DNA of 20,833 nt from the NCBI GenBank assembly GCA_036782775.1, contig DAIPYJ010000047.1, positions 1 through 20,833 on the forward strand, in the 5' to 3' direction. Below are positions 1 to 7,314 of this stretch, in pieces; positions within the stretch are counted from its first letter, which is position 1; each line of letters begins with the position of its first letter. The notes below the pieces were generated by a model that had not been told where the DNA came from, did not search any database, and worked only from the letters and a program-made list of their open reading frames with translations. The DNA comes from CF-13 sp036782775. GTDB taxonomy: Bacteria; Chloroflexota; Dormibacteria; CF-121. A program made the position numbers and the translations under genes.

Positions 1-703
1 GGGTGGCAACTTCGAACCAAGGACCACCCCCCCCCCCTCCCCCCCCCCCGCGAGCGGGGGGAGGGGATGCTTCCGCCTCGGGGGGAGGGGGATTTTGGGC
101 TCGCTCGTGGATGACGCGTGCAGCCTCATCGATCAAACCGTCGACGAGGATGACGTCGGCGCCGCTGACCTGCATTTCGGTCAGGTTGACCCGAGGAACG
201 TCACGCGGGACCGCGATGTGGGCCTTGATCCCGGCGGCCGCCGCATAGGCCGCGGCCGCGGCGCCGGCATTTCCCGCGCTCGGTAGCGCGACCTCGGTCA
301 CGCCGAGCTCCTTCGCCCGCGAAATCGCGACCGCCATGCCACGGGCCTTGAAGCTCCCGGTCGGATTCATGGCCTCGTCCTTGATGCGCAGGCGACCGCT
401 GGTGACGCCGAGCTTGGCCGCGACGCGCGACGCAACCGGAATCAGTGGCGTCATGCCCTCGCCCAAGGTCACGACATTCGAGACATCGCGAACCGGCAAC
501 AGCTCCCGATACCGCCAGAGCGTCCACTCACGCTCCCGAAAAACATCCGGCGTGATGGCGTTCCTGACCGCAGCGAGGTCGTATTTTGCGAACAGCACCT
601 TGCCGCACGCCGAGCAGACCGTGTAGACGGCGTCTGCGTCGAACTTCGCGGCACAGGCCGTGCACTCCAGATGGCTGAGGTAGCTCGTCCACTCCGACGG
701 CAC
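1..703 (-). CDS. thrC: Threonine synthase, 5' part (runs off the left edge), with repeat-derived insert
   Basis: PLP enzyme that converts O-phosphohomoserine to threonine in the cytoplasm. About 234 N-terminal residues are visible. A zinc-ribbon-like N-terminus has Cys14, Cys17, Cys30 and Cys33, as in the threonine synthase group with an N-terminal Cys cluster. The PLP lysine motif NPTGSFKARGM follows (Lys119), then the PSAGNAGAAAAAYAAAAG phosphate-binding loop. The start is GTG at 703; a TGA lies directly upstream in frame and the Cys cluster needs this start. Residues about 203-226 are Pro-rich, then Gly-rich, and come from a GC-rich palindromic repeat. The native sequence resumes in frame as PWFEVAT, which fits the family's WFDVSTL region. 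The frame is therefore intact despite two 11-base G runs. The gene is divergent from the CoA ligase. The rest of the gene lies outside the window. Confidence 0.93.
   Translation of the reverse strand, partial: MPSEWTSYLSHLECTACAAKFDADAVYTVCSACGKVLFAKYDLAAVRNAITPDVFREREWTLWRYRELLPVRDVSNVVTLGEGMTPLIPVASRVAAKLGVTSGRLRIKDEAMNPTGSFKARGMAVAISRAKELGVTEVALPSAGNAGAAAAAYAAAAGIKAHIAVPRDVPRVNLTEMQVSGADVILVDGLIDEAARVIHERAQNPPPPEAEASPPPARGGGGGGGGGPWFEVAT
27..97 (+). repeat. GC-rich palindromic repeat, copy A, inside thrC
   Basis: Two runs of eleven C (27-37 and 39-49) are separated by one T, followed by GCGAGC and a G-rich arm at 56-66 (GGGGGGAGGGG). A second G-rich arm lies at 80-91. The hairpin core (C-rich arm with one T, short GC loop, G-rich arm with one A) matches the copies near 1153, 8634 and 12150 and has the same orientation. 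It is read on the opposite strand as an in-frame Pro/Gly insert of threonine synthase. Confidence 0.75.
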
Positions 704-755
704 TCAACGATGGTAGGTGGACGGCACCGGTGACCTCTGTGACAGACTGAACCTC

Positions 756-2261
756 GTGTCGATCACTGACGCCGTGTTGGCTCGCGGTCGCGACTCGGAT
801 CCCGCGATTACGGTGCCGGACGGGCCGACCCTGACCTACGGAGCGCTGCGCCGAATGGTGCAGGACGCCTCGGGCCGGCTCGCATCGTTCGGCATCAAAT
901 CCGAGGACCGGGTGGCCATGGTCTTTCCCAATGGGCCAGAAGCGATCGTGATGTTCCTCGCGGTCGCGAATGTGGCGACAGCCTGCCCGATGAATCCGGC
1001 GTACAAAGAGTCCGAGTTCCGGTTTTATCTCGAGGACACGGGCGCCAAATTCCTGATGACCCTCCCCGGCGATGCGACCGAAGCGCGGAAAGCCCTGCCA
1101 GAGGGCTCGATTGTCATCGAAGCCCAGATCGATGATGCCGGTCGGCTGGAGTTGACCCCCCTCACCCCGACCCTCTCCCCACGAGTCGGGAGAGGGAGAG
1201 TAAGGGAACCAGACGAGGATGCCGTGGCGCTGGTCCTGCACACAAGCGGCACAACCAGCCGGCCGAAGCGGGTGCCCCTGCGGCATCGCAACCTGGTGGC
1301 GTCTGTTCGCAACATCGTGGAGCACTATCGCCTCGGGCCGGAGGACGTCTCGCTCTGCGTCATGCCGCTCTTCCACGTTCATGGGCTGGTCGCCTCAGCG
1401 CTATCGACGCTGGCATCGGGCGGTACCGTCGCCGTGCCGCGAAAGTTCACGCCGATGATGTTCTGGCCGGCTGCGCGCGAGGTTCGGCCCACCTGGTTCA
1501 GCGCCTCCCCCACTCCCCATCAGTTGATCCTGATGCGTTCGGACGGGAATCACGCTCCGGGAACCGAACGCTTGCGATTCGTTCGTTCATGCAGCTCCGC
1601 CTTGTCGCCGGAGTTGATGGCGAAGATGGAGGAACGCTTCGGGGTTCCGGTTCTGGAGGCCTATGGCATGACCGAAGCAAGCCATCAGATGGCCTCCAAC
1701 CCGTTGCCGCCGGGCGAGCGCATTCCAGGGTCGGTTGGGCAAGGCACCGGGATTGAGATCGCGATTCTTGATGAAGCCGGGAATGCGCTTTCAACTGGCA
1801 CGCCGGGCGAAGTGGCCATCCGGGGGCCGAACGTCATCGACGGCTACGAGAACAACCCAGAGGCAAATCGCGCCTCGTTCACCAACGGTTGGTTTCGAAC
1901 CGGCGATCAGGGCACGCTCGACAGCGATGGCTATCTTCGATTGCTGGGACGAATCAAGGAGCTGATCAATCGCGGCGGCGAAAAGATCGCACCGCGAGAG
2001 ATCGATGAAGTCCTCGAGTCGCACCCGTCAGTCAAGGAGGCGGTCTGTTTTGGGGTGCCGCATGCAACCTGGGGCGAAGAGGTCGCCGCCGCCGTCGTGG
2101 TCAACGAGCCAATCACCGAAAAAGAGCTGCAGGCATATTGCCGGACCCGGCTCGCGGAATTCAAGGTGCCGAACCACATTCACATCGTCGACTCGATCCC
2201 GCGAACGCCAACCGGCAAGGTGCAGCGCCGTTTCGTCGCCGAGCAGCTGAGCGCGCGGTGA
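756..2261 (+). CDS. AMP-forming acyl-CoA ligase of the oxalyl-CoA synthetase (AAE3/Pcs60)-like group
   Basis: ANL-family adenylating enzyme: ATP + carboxylate + CoA gives acyl-CoA + AMP + PPi. The sequence shows the P-loop motif TSGTTSRPK (residues 163-171), the AYGMTEASHQ motif, WFRTGDQG, LLGRIKELINRGGEKI and the C-terminal catalytic Lys488 in PTGKVQRR. The SGTTSRPK form and the NPAYKESEFRFYLEDTGAK region resemble oxalate-CoA ligases, but substrate cannot be fixed from sequence. Residue 172 after the P-loop Lys is Arg where Gly is usual. Residues about 134-152 are a palindromic-repeat insert. GTG at 756 is chosen because it opens the domain and leaves 52 bp to the divergent thrC start; GTG at 717 (514 aa) is the alternative but leaves only 13 bp. 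The stop overlaps the next gene (GTGA). Confidence 0.88.
   Translation: MSITDAVLARGRDSDPAITVPDGPTLTYGALRRMVQDASGRLASFGIKSEDRVAMVFPNGPEAIVMFLAVANVATACPMNPAYKESEFRFYLEDTGAKFLMTLPGDATEARKALPEGSIVIEAQIDDAGRLELTPLTPTLSPRVGRGRVREPDEDAVALVLHTSGTTSRPKRVPLRHRNLVASVRNIVEHYRLGPEDVSLCVMPLFHVHGLVASALSTLASGGTVAVPRKFTPMMFWPAAREVRPTWFSASPTPHQLILMRSDGNHAPGTERLRFVRSCSSALSPELMAKMEERFGVPVLEAYGMTEASHQMASNPLPPGERIPGSVGQGTGIEIAILDEAGNALSTGTPGEVAIRGPNVIDGYENNPEANRASFTNGWFRTGDQGTLDSDGYLRLLGRIKELINRGGEKIAPREIDEVLESHPSVKEAVCFGVPHATWGEEVAAAVVVNEPITEKELQAYCRTRLAEFKVPNHIHIVDSIPRTPTGKVQRRFVAEQLSAR
1153..1212 (+). repeat. GC-rich palindromic repeat, copy B, inside the CoA ligase gene
   Basis: A C-rich lead-in is followed by a perfect 9-bp inverted repeat: CCCTCTCCC at 1171-1179 pairs with GGGAGAGGG at 1188-1196 around an 8-base loop. 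It is translated in frame as LTPLTPTLSPRVGRGRVREP, the typical peptide of a well-known class of dispersed bacterial palindromes. ANL-family relatives usually run straight into the SGTT motif region without this stretch. Confidence 0.85.
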
Positions 2262-3229
2262 AACTCGCGATCCTTGGGGCCGGTGCCATCGGCGGATTCC
2301 TGGGTGGTCGCCTGGCGCGTGCCGGCGAGCAGGTCGTGCTGATCGCCCGCGGCCGCAACCTCGAGGCGCTGCAACGGCAGGGTCTGCGCGTCATCGAGGC
2401 GGGTGACGAGTACACCGTCAAGCCAGAGGCAACAGACGACTTCGGCGCGCTGGGAGGTGTTGATGCGGTCTTCCTCACGGTCAAGGCGCATGGTGTGCCA
2501 CCGATTGTCGAGCGCTTGCGACACGCGCTAGGCGACAACACCGCCGTGGTAAGCGCGCAGAACGGGATTCCCTGGTGGTACTTCCAGCGCCATGGCGGCG
2601 AGTTCGAAGGCATGCACCTTAATACCGTCGACCCCGGTGGCATCATCGCTGCGACCATCGATCCGACGCGCGTGATTGGATGCGCTGTCTATCCGGCAGC
2701 CAACCTCGTCGATCCTGGCGTGGTGCAGCATGTCGAGGGCGACCGTTTCTCGTTGGGCGAGCTCGACGGGTCCCAAAGCGAGCGCTGCCTTGCCATCTCG
2801 CAGGCGCTGACCAAGGCCGGACTCAAGGCGCCGGTGCAAGCCAATATTCGCGACGAGATCTGGGTCAAGCTTCTCGGCAATGCCGTATTCAATCCCATGA
2901 GCGCGTTGACCCACGCCACGCTCGACCGGATGGCCACCGACCCGCTCGCGGCACCCGTCGTCCGAGGTGCCATGGAAGAGGTCGCTGCCGTCGCCCGGGG
3001 CGTCGGGGTCGAGATTCCGGTCAGCATCGACCGGCGGATTCGTGGCGCGGCGCGCGTCGGACCGCACAAGACCTCGATGTTGCAGGACCTCGAAACCGGC
3101 AGGCCGCTCGAGATCGACGCCCTGGTCGGATCGGTGGTCGAGCTCGCTGACCGGCTGAAGATTCCGGTGCCCTATCTGCGCACGCTCTATGCCTGCGTCA
3201 AGGAGTTAGAAGCGTCGGAGCGGCACTAG
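2258..3229 (+). CDS. panE: 2-dehydropantoate 2-reductase family protein (PanE/ApbA)
   Basis: NADPH-dependent reductase family that converts ketopantoate to pantoate in pantothenate and CoA synthesis. The N-terminal Rossmann motif is LGAGAIGGFLG (residues 6-16). The C-terminal domain carries EIWVKLLGNAVFNPMSALT with Lys204 and Asn208 four residues apart, as in the catalytic Lys/Asn of the family, and TGRPLEID with Glu285. The length of 323 aa is normal. The start is GTG at 2258, inside the stop codon of the CoA ligase (GTGA), so translation is probably coupled. In-frame starts further upstream would only add sequence that overlaps the ligase. Many PanE paralogues act on other 2-keto acids, and pairing with a CoA ligase leaves a catabolic role possible. 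The family is secure; the exact substrate is not. Confidence 0.88.
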   Translation: MKLAILGAGAIGGFLGGRLARAGEQVVLIARGRNLEALQRQGLRVIEAGDEYTVKPEATDDFGALGGVDAVFLTVKAHGVPPIVERLRHALGDNTAVVSAQNGIPWWYFQRHGGEFEGMHLNTVDPGGIIAATIDPTRVIGCAVYPAANLVDPGVVQHVEGDRFSLGELDGSQSERCLAISQALTKAGLKAPVQANIRDEIWVKLLGNAVFNPMSALTHATLDRMATDPLAAPVVRGAMEEVAAVARGVGVEIPVSIDRRIRGAARVGPHKTSMLQDLETGRPLEIDALVGSVVELADRLKIPVPYLRTLYACVKELEASERH

Positions 3230-3232
3230 CGG

Positions 3233-3682
3233 TCAGGCGGCCTTGGGCGGCTTGTTCAGCAGGAGCCAGTACATGCCCAGCGCGCGGGCCGACTCCTTGA
3301 ACTGGTCGAAGTCGACCGGCTTGACGATGTAGCTGTTGACGCCCAGCCGGTAGCTCTCGATCATGTCGCGCTCTTCCCGGGACGAGGTAAGCATGACCAC
3401 AGGAATGGTTCGGGTTCGCGAATCCTGCTTGATCTGTCGCAGCACCTCGAGACCATCGACCAGTGGGAGCTTGATGTCGAGCAGAATGACATTGGGACGG
3501 TCGTTGATATCGCGTTCGGCATAGCGGCCGGTGCAGAAAACGTACTCGAGCGCCTCCCGTCCGTCCCGGACGACCTGGATCGCGTTGGCCAACCGGTACT
3601 TGCGGAGGGCATGCAGCGTCAGCTCTTCGTCATTGGGGTTGTCCTCGACCATCAGGATCTCTACGCCGCTTTCTGGTGCCAT
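3233..3682 (-). CDS. Rcp1-like single-domain response regulator
   Basis: Stand-alone receiver domain of 149 aa. It has the acidic pair Glu13-Asp14 (MVEDNPND), the phosphoacceptor Asp69 in LLDIKLP, Thr99 in MLTSS and Lys121 in VKP. There is no output domain. The long alpha-1 region and the NDRPNVILLDI pattern are typical of the Rcp1 partners of phytochrome-like kinases. The ATG at 3682 lies inside the end of the kinase gene (22-nt overlap) and has AGGAG seven bases upstream, so the two are translated as one unit. It is presumably phosphorylated by the overlapping kinase and acts by protein contact. The gene ends three bases from the convergent panE-like gene. Confidence 0.93.
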   Translation of the reverse strand: MAPESGVEILMVEDNPNDEELTLHALRKYRLANAIQVVRDGREALEYVFCTGRYAERDINDRPNVILLDIKLPLVDGLEVLRQIKQDSRTRTIPVVMLTSSREERDMIESYRLGVNSYIVKPVDFDQFKESARALGMYWLLLNKPPKAA

Positions 3683-5514
3683 TCCTGCACTCCTTCCAAC
3701 GTAAAAAAGAATGTCGCTCCTTCATCAACCTTCGCTTTTGCCCAGATTCGGCCGCCGTGGCGTTCGATGATCCGGTGGACGATGGCGAGTCCGACCCCGG
3801 TGCCCTCGTAGTCCTGGCTGCGGTGTAGTCGCTGGAACACGCCGAAGAGTTTGTCGGCGTAGGCCATGTCGAAGCCGGCACCGTTGTCGCGGACGAAATA
3901 GGTGACCGCGTCGTCCGCATCGGTTAAGCTGCCAACCTCCACCCGGGCATTCGGCTTCTTTTGCGAGTACTTGATCGCGTTGCTCAACAGGTTGACAAAC
4001 ACCTGCTCCAGCAGGCCTGGGTCCGCCTCGCAATCCGGGAGACCGCCGATAACGACCTCGACCGTCCGGCCCTCGAGCGCGGGTGCCAGCTGGGCGAGTG
4101 CCCGATCGACGACGGCTCGCGTAGTGACCGGCTGCTTGCGCAATGCTTGCCGGCCCATTCGCGAAAACGCCAGTAAGTCATCGACGAGGCGACCCATCTG
4201 GGCGCCGTTGTCCTTGACGCGTTTGAGATAACCCCGCGCCTCCTCCGGCATCGCCTCCGCGTATTCCTCCAGCAGGATGCTGGCAAAGCCGTTTACCGCC
4301 CGCAATGGTGCGCGCAGGTCATGGGAGATCGTGTAGGAGAAGGCCTCGAGCTCCCGGTTGGCTGCTTCCACCTCGCGAGTCCGCTGGGTCACTTCCTTGA
4401 CCTTGTCCTCCAAATCGGCATTCGCTCGCTCGACCGCCTCGACGAGGCCCGCCCGCTCCAGCCCGGTGCCGACCAGGGCGGCATACTGATTGATCCACGC
4501 CTGGTCGTCGCTGCCAAAGACAGGCGTGAAGGGGCCGCTGATCAGTACGATTCGTGCCTGGGACCTTCGGATCGGCATGATCGCCGCGGCTCGTGGCGGC
4601 ATTCCTCCGAGGGGGAGGACCGCCGGGTCTCCGGCATCCGTCAGGCGCCGCTGAATCGGCGCGACCGCGTCCGCAGCAATGCCCACCGTCGCCAGGATTG
4701 CTCCATCGAGCCCGACGAAGAAACCCTGTTCGGCGCCCGCCAACCGCACCGCCCACTCGAGACCGCGCCGCGCGATCGTGGCCTGCTCTTTCGAGAATTG
4801 GACGATGTCGTGGACGGCTTCTTGAAACCGGCTTTCCTCACCCTGCCTCCAGATGCGCCGGAGCCAGGCGGGCGGGATAAACCCGGCATAGAGGAGCGGC
4901 ACGATGCCCACGCCCGCGAGGGCAAAGATGATCTGGACGGCCGGCTCTTTCGCCAGCGACGCGGTCAACACCGCGCCGAGCAGGATTACGACGATCGAGA
5001 GGTAGGCATAGCTCAGCGCGTGCATTCGTGCCCGTTGCACGGCGCTTCGCCCACGAGCCGCTAGCCACAGTCGTAGCGTGGGTTCGCCGACGCAGCCGAT
5101 CCAGACGGCAATGAAGGCCCATGTCGCAGCAAGCTGCAGCGATTTCGGAGCTGACTTCCCGGCGAACAGCATGCCAATTTCCAGCAGGCCAGTCGCCGCC
5201 ACTACGCCAATCACCAGCCAGCGTGACACCCGTCGAAGCGGGAGGACGCTGTCACGAAAGAGCAGGAGCGCAAGCCCGGAGCCCAGGAACAGCATGATGG
5301 CCACCGGCCCGGTCGCCACCGCAAACCCTGGCCCAATGAGCTTGCCGACCTGACCAAGCGAGGAAACCAGCGCGAGTGACCCGATCGCGAGCACCAGGTA
5401 GAGCCGGCTCCGGTCGCGTGTCGCGAGCCAATCGCGAACCGTTAACAGCGCGATGAAAACTAGGCCGGCGGAGCTGGCCGCTTGCAGAACGGCGACGGTC
5501 AGGGTGGCGCTCAC
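3661..5514 (-). CDS. 7-TM sensor histidine kinase, phytochrome-kinase-like output
   Basis: Membrane sensor kinase of 617 aa. Seven hydrophobic segments occupy roughly residues 5-210 and resemble a 7TM sensing module. A GAF-like region follows (about 225-355), then a coiled coil, then HisKA with FSYTISHDLRAPL (phosphoacceptor His398). The HATPase_c domain has the N box LLSNAIKYS, the G1 box VRDNGAGFDM and the G2 box GTGVGLAIVHRIIERHGG. The kinase core (KLFGVFQRLHRSQDYEGTGVGL) matches cyanobacterial-type phytochrome kinases that pair with Rcp1-like regulators, and such a regulator follows with a 22-nt overlap. No bilin-binding PAS-GAF-PHY module is present. Start GTG 5514 is chosen because the first TM helix begins there and it leaves a 61-bp divergent promoter region; ATG 5577 would overlap the neighbouring start. 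The ligand is unknown. Confidence 0.92.
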   Translation of the reverse strand: MSATLTVAVLQAASSAGLVFIALLTVRDWLATRDRSRLYLVLAIGSLALVSSLGQVGKLIGPGFAVATGPVAIMLFLGSGLALLLFRDSVLPLRRVSRWLVIGVVAATGLLEIGMLFAGKSAPKSLQLAATWAFIAVWIGCVGEPTLRLWLAARGRSAVQRARMHALSYAYLSIVVILLGAVLTASLAKEPAVQIIFALAGVGIVPLLYAGFIPPAWLRRIWRQGEESRFQEAVHDIVQFSKEQATIARRGLEWAVRLAGAEQGFFVGLDGAILATVGIAADAVAPIQRRLTDAGDPAVLPLGGMPPRAAAIMPIRRSQARIVLISGPFTPVFGSDDQAWINQYAALVGTGLERAGLVEAVERANADLEDKVKEVTQRTREVEAANRELEAFSYTISHDLRAPLRAVNGFASILLEEYAEAMPEEARGYLKRVKDNGAQMGRLVDDLLAFSRMGRQALRKQPVTTRAVVDRALAQLAPALEGRTVEVVIGGLPDCEADPGLLEQVFVNLLSNAIKYSQKKPNARVEVGSLTDADDAVTYFVRDNGAGFDMAYADKLFGVFQRLHRSQDYEGTGVGLAIVHRIIERHGGRIWAKAKVDEGATFFFTLEGVQEWHQKAA

Positions 5515-5559
5515 GTTGGTAGAACCGGGCGCAACACAACTAATTGCATCCCAACTCGT

Positions 5560-5569
5560 TGAACGTTCA
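5560..5569. promoter_or_regulatory. 10-bp perfect palindrome between divergent signalling genes
   Basis: TGAACGTTCA is a perfect palindrome 6 bp upstream of the GGDEF-EAL start codon, in the 61-bp gap shared with the histidine kinase. It may be an operator, but a 10-bp palindrome can occur by chance. Confidence 0.25.
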
Positions 5570-5575
5570 GTCCCC

Positions 5576-7285
5576 ATGGCCAGACGACCGCTTCGCCTCT
5601 TGATCCTGGAAGACCGCGAGGAAGACGCTGAGCTTGCTCTGCGGGAACTGCGCAACGCCGGTTTCGAGCCGAACTGGCGACGCGTCGAGGACGAAGCCGG
5701 GTTTCGACAGGCGCTAGACCCAGAACTGGACCTGATCCTGGCTGACTACCATCAGCCTTCCTTCGACGCCCTCAAGGCGCTGAAGCTAATGCACGCTGCC
5801 AACCTCGATGTACCGTTCGTGATTTTTTCCGGAGCGGTCGGCGAGGATTCCGCCGTCGCGGCGGTCCGTCAGGGCGCCATGGACTATGTGCTGAAGGATC
5901 GGCTGGCACGGCTGGGAACCGCAGTCACGAATGCGCTCGAGCAGGCCGAGCTGCGCCGGCGTCAGAAGTTGGCACGGGCCGCGCTCGAGCACCAGGCGCT
6001 GCATGACGCCCTGACCGATTTGCCGAACCGCCTCATGCTCCGCCAGGAGCTGGAGCGAACCATCATGAGCAACCAGACGCCCCTCGCCTTGCTCTTGCTC
6101 GACGTCGACAACTTCAAGGAGATCAACGATAGCTTCGGGCACGCGGTGGGCGACGCGCTGCTGCGGCAGATCGGTCCGCGCCTGAGTGAGGCGCTGGACG
6201 GCGCCTCGATGGTCGCACGGCTTGGCGGCGATGAGTTCGCCATCCTGCTGCCAAAAACCGGTGCGGACATGGCGGCTGCGGTCGCACATCGCGTGCTACG
6301 GGGGCTCGAGCGCCCCTTCCTGAGTGAGGACCACGCGCTCGAGCTGACTGCGAGCATTGGCATCGCGGTTTATCCGCCCCATGGCCTCTCAGCCGAAGTG
6401 CTGTTGCAGAAAGCTGAAGTCGCGATGTACGCGGCCAAGCGCAACAGCGGCAGCTACGCGATTTACCGCGCGGAAGACGATCCGTTCGATCCAAGCAGAG
6501 TTGCGCTCCGTGCCGACCTACGAAAGGCGATCGAGCGGCGAGAAATCGTGCTCTATTACCAACCGCAGGCGTCGCTCACCAGCGGCGAGATCACCGGCCT
6601 CGAGGCATTGGCCCGCTGGCAACATCCGGTCCGTGGCTGGGTGCCGCCCAACGTTTTCATCCCGATCGCCGAGCGCATGGGTCTGATCAAGCCGCTCACC
6701 AGCCAGTTGCTCGATCTGGCTGCCAGCGACAGCGCCGCCTGGGCGGCCGACCGGGACATCCCGGTCGCGGTCAATGTGTCGATGCGCAACCTCACCGACG
6801 CACGGTTTCCCCACGACGTCGAGGATGCGGTCCACGCCGGCCGTGTGGCGTCCGAACGACTCAAGCTGGAGATCACGGAGACCGCCATCATGGCCGACCC
6901 GGGGCGTGTGCTGGAGGCGGTGAATCGGTTACGTACCGCCGGATTCCGATTCGCCATCGACGACTTCGGGACAGGCTATTCATCGCTCACGTACTTGCAG
7001 AAGCTTCCGGTCGAGGAAATCAAGATCGACCGCTCATTCATCTCCCAGTTGCTCAGCGATCAAGGGAGCGCAGCAATTGTGCGTGCGACCATCGAACTGG
7101 CAGGCAGCCTTGGATTGGACGTCGTCGCCGAAGGCGTCGAAGACGAGGAGACCTGGCGGCAACTTGCGCAACTCGGATGCTCGGCGGCGCAAGGCTATTA
7201 CTTGAGCCGTCCAATGCCGGCAGCCTCCGTGCCGGGCTGGTTGACGAACCGCCGGCGCCCACAAGACAGCCGGCAAGCTGCCTAG
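5576..7285 (+). CDS. REC-GGDEF-EAL cyclic di-GMP enzyme
   Basis: Response regulator of 569 aa predicted to make and/or degrade c-di-GMP. The N-terminal receiver (about 1-120) has LILEDREED, Asp57 in LADYHQP and a Lys in VLKDRL. The GGDEF domain has an intact active site at residues 217-221 (RLGGDEF). The four positions five residues before it read DGAS, so the inhibitory RxxD I-site is absent. The EAL domain has EAL at 343-345, NVS, ITETAIM, IDDFGTGYSSL, IKIDRSF, AEGVE and QGYYLSRP, so all the usual metal and catalytic residues are present. Both activities are possible on sequence grounds. ATG 5576 is the start because the receiver begins directly after it. The gene is divergent from the histidine kinase, which could phosphorylate it. 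Confidence 0.94.
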   Translation: MARRPLRLLILEDREEDAELALRELRNAGFEPNWRRVEDEAGFRQALDPELDLILADYHQPSFDALKALKLMHAANLDVPFVIFSGAVGEDSAVAAVRQGAMDYVLKDRLARLGTAVTNALEQAELRRRQKLARAALEHQALHDALTDLPNRLMLRQELERTIMSNQTPLALLLLDVDNFKEINDSFGHAVGDALLRQIGPRLSEALDGASMVARLGGDEFAILLPKTGADMAAAVAHRVLRGLERPFLSEDHALELTASIGIAVYPPHGLSAEVLLQKAEVAMYAAKRNSGSYAIYRAEDDPFDPSRVALRADLRKAIERREIVLYYQPQASLTSGEITGLEALARWQHPVRGWVPPNVFIPIAERMGLIKPLTSQLLDLAASDSAAWAADRDIPVAVNVSMRNLTDARFPHDVEDAVHAGRVASERLKLEITETAIMADPGRVLEAVNRLRTAGFRFAIDDFGTGYSSLTYLQKLPVEEIKIDRSFISQLLSDQGSAAIVRATIELAGSLGLDVVAEGVEDEETWRQLAQLGCSAAQGYYLSRPMPAASVPGWLTNRRRPQDSRQAA

Positions 7286-7314
7286 GCTACGGGTCGGGGA
7301 GCGCTCGTAACTCG

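Noticed and set aside
23..100. Possible frameshift of thrC at the poly-G tract
   Set aside because: Careful codon reading shows the frame before the repeat and the frame of PWFEVAT after it are the same, so no frameshift is present in this sequence.
3..248. Plus-strand frame with poly-proline at the left edge
   Set aside because: It comes from the C runs of the palindromic repeat and lies antisense to thrC.
528..1382. 284-codon open frame on the minus strand
   Set aside because: It overlaps thrC and the CoA ligase antisense; both of those carry clear family motifs and this frame does not.
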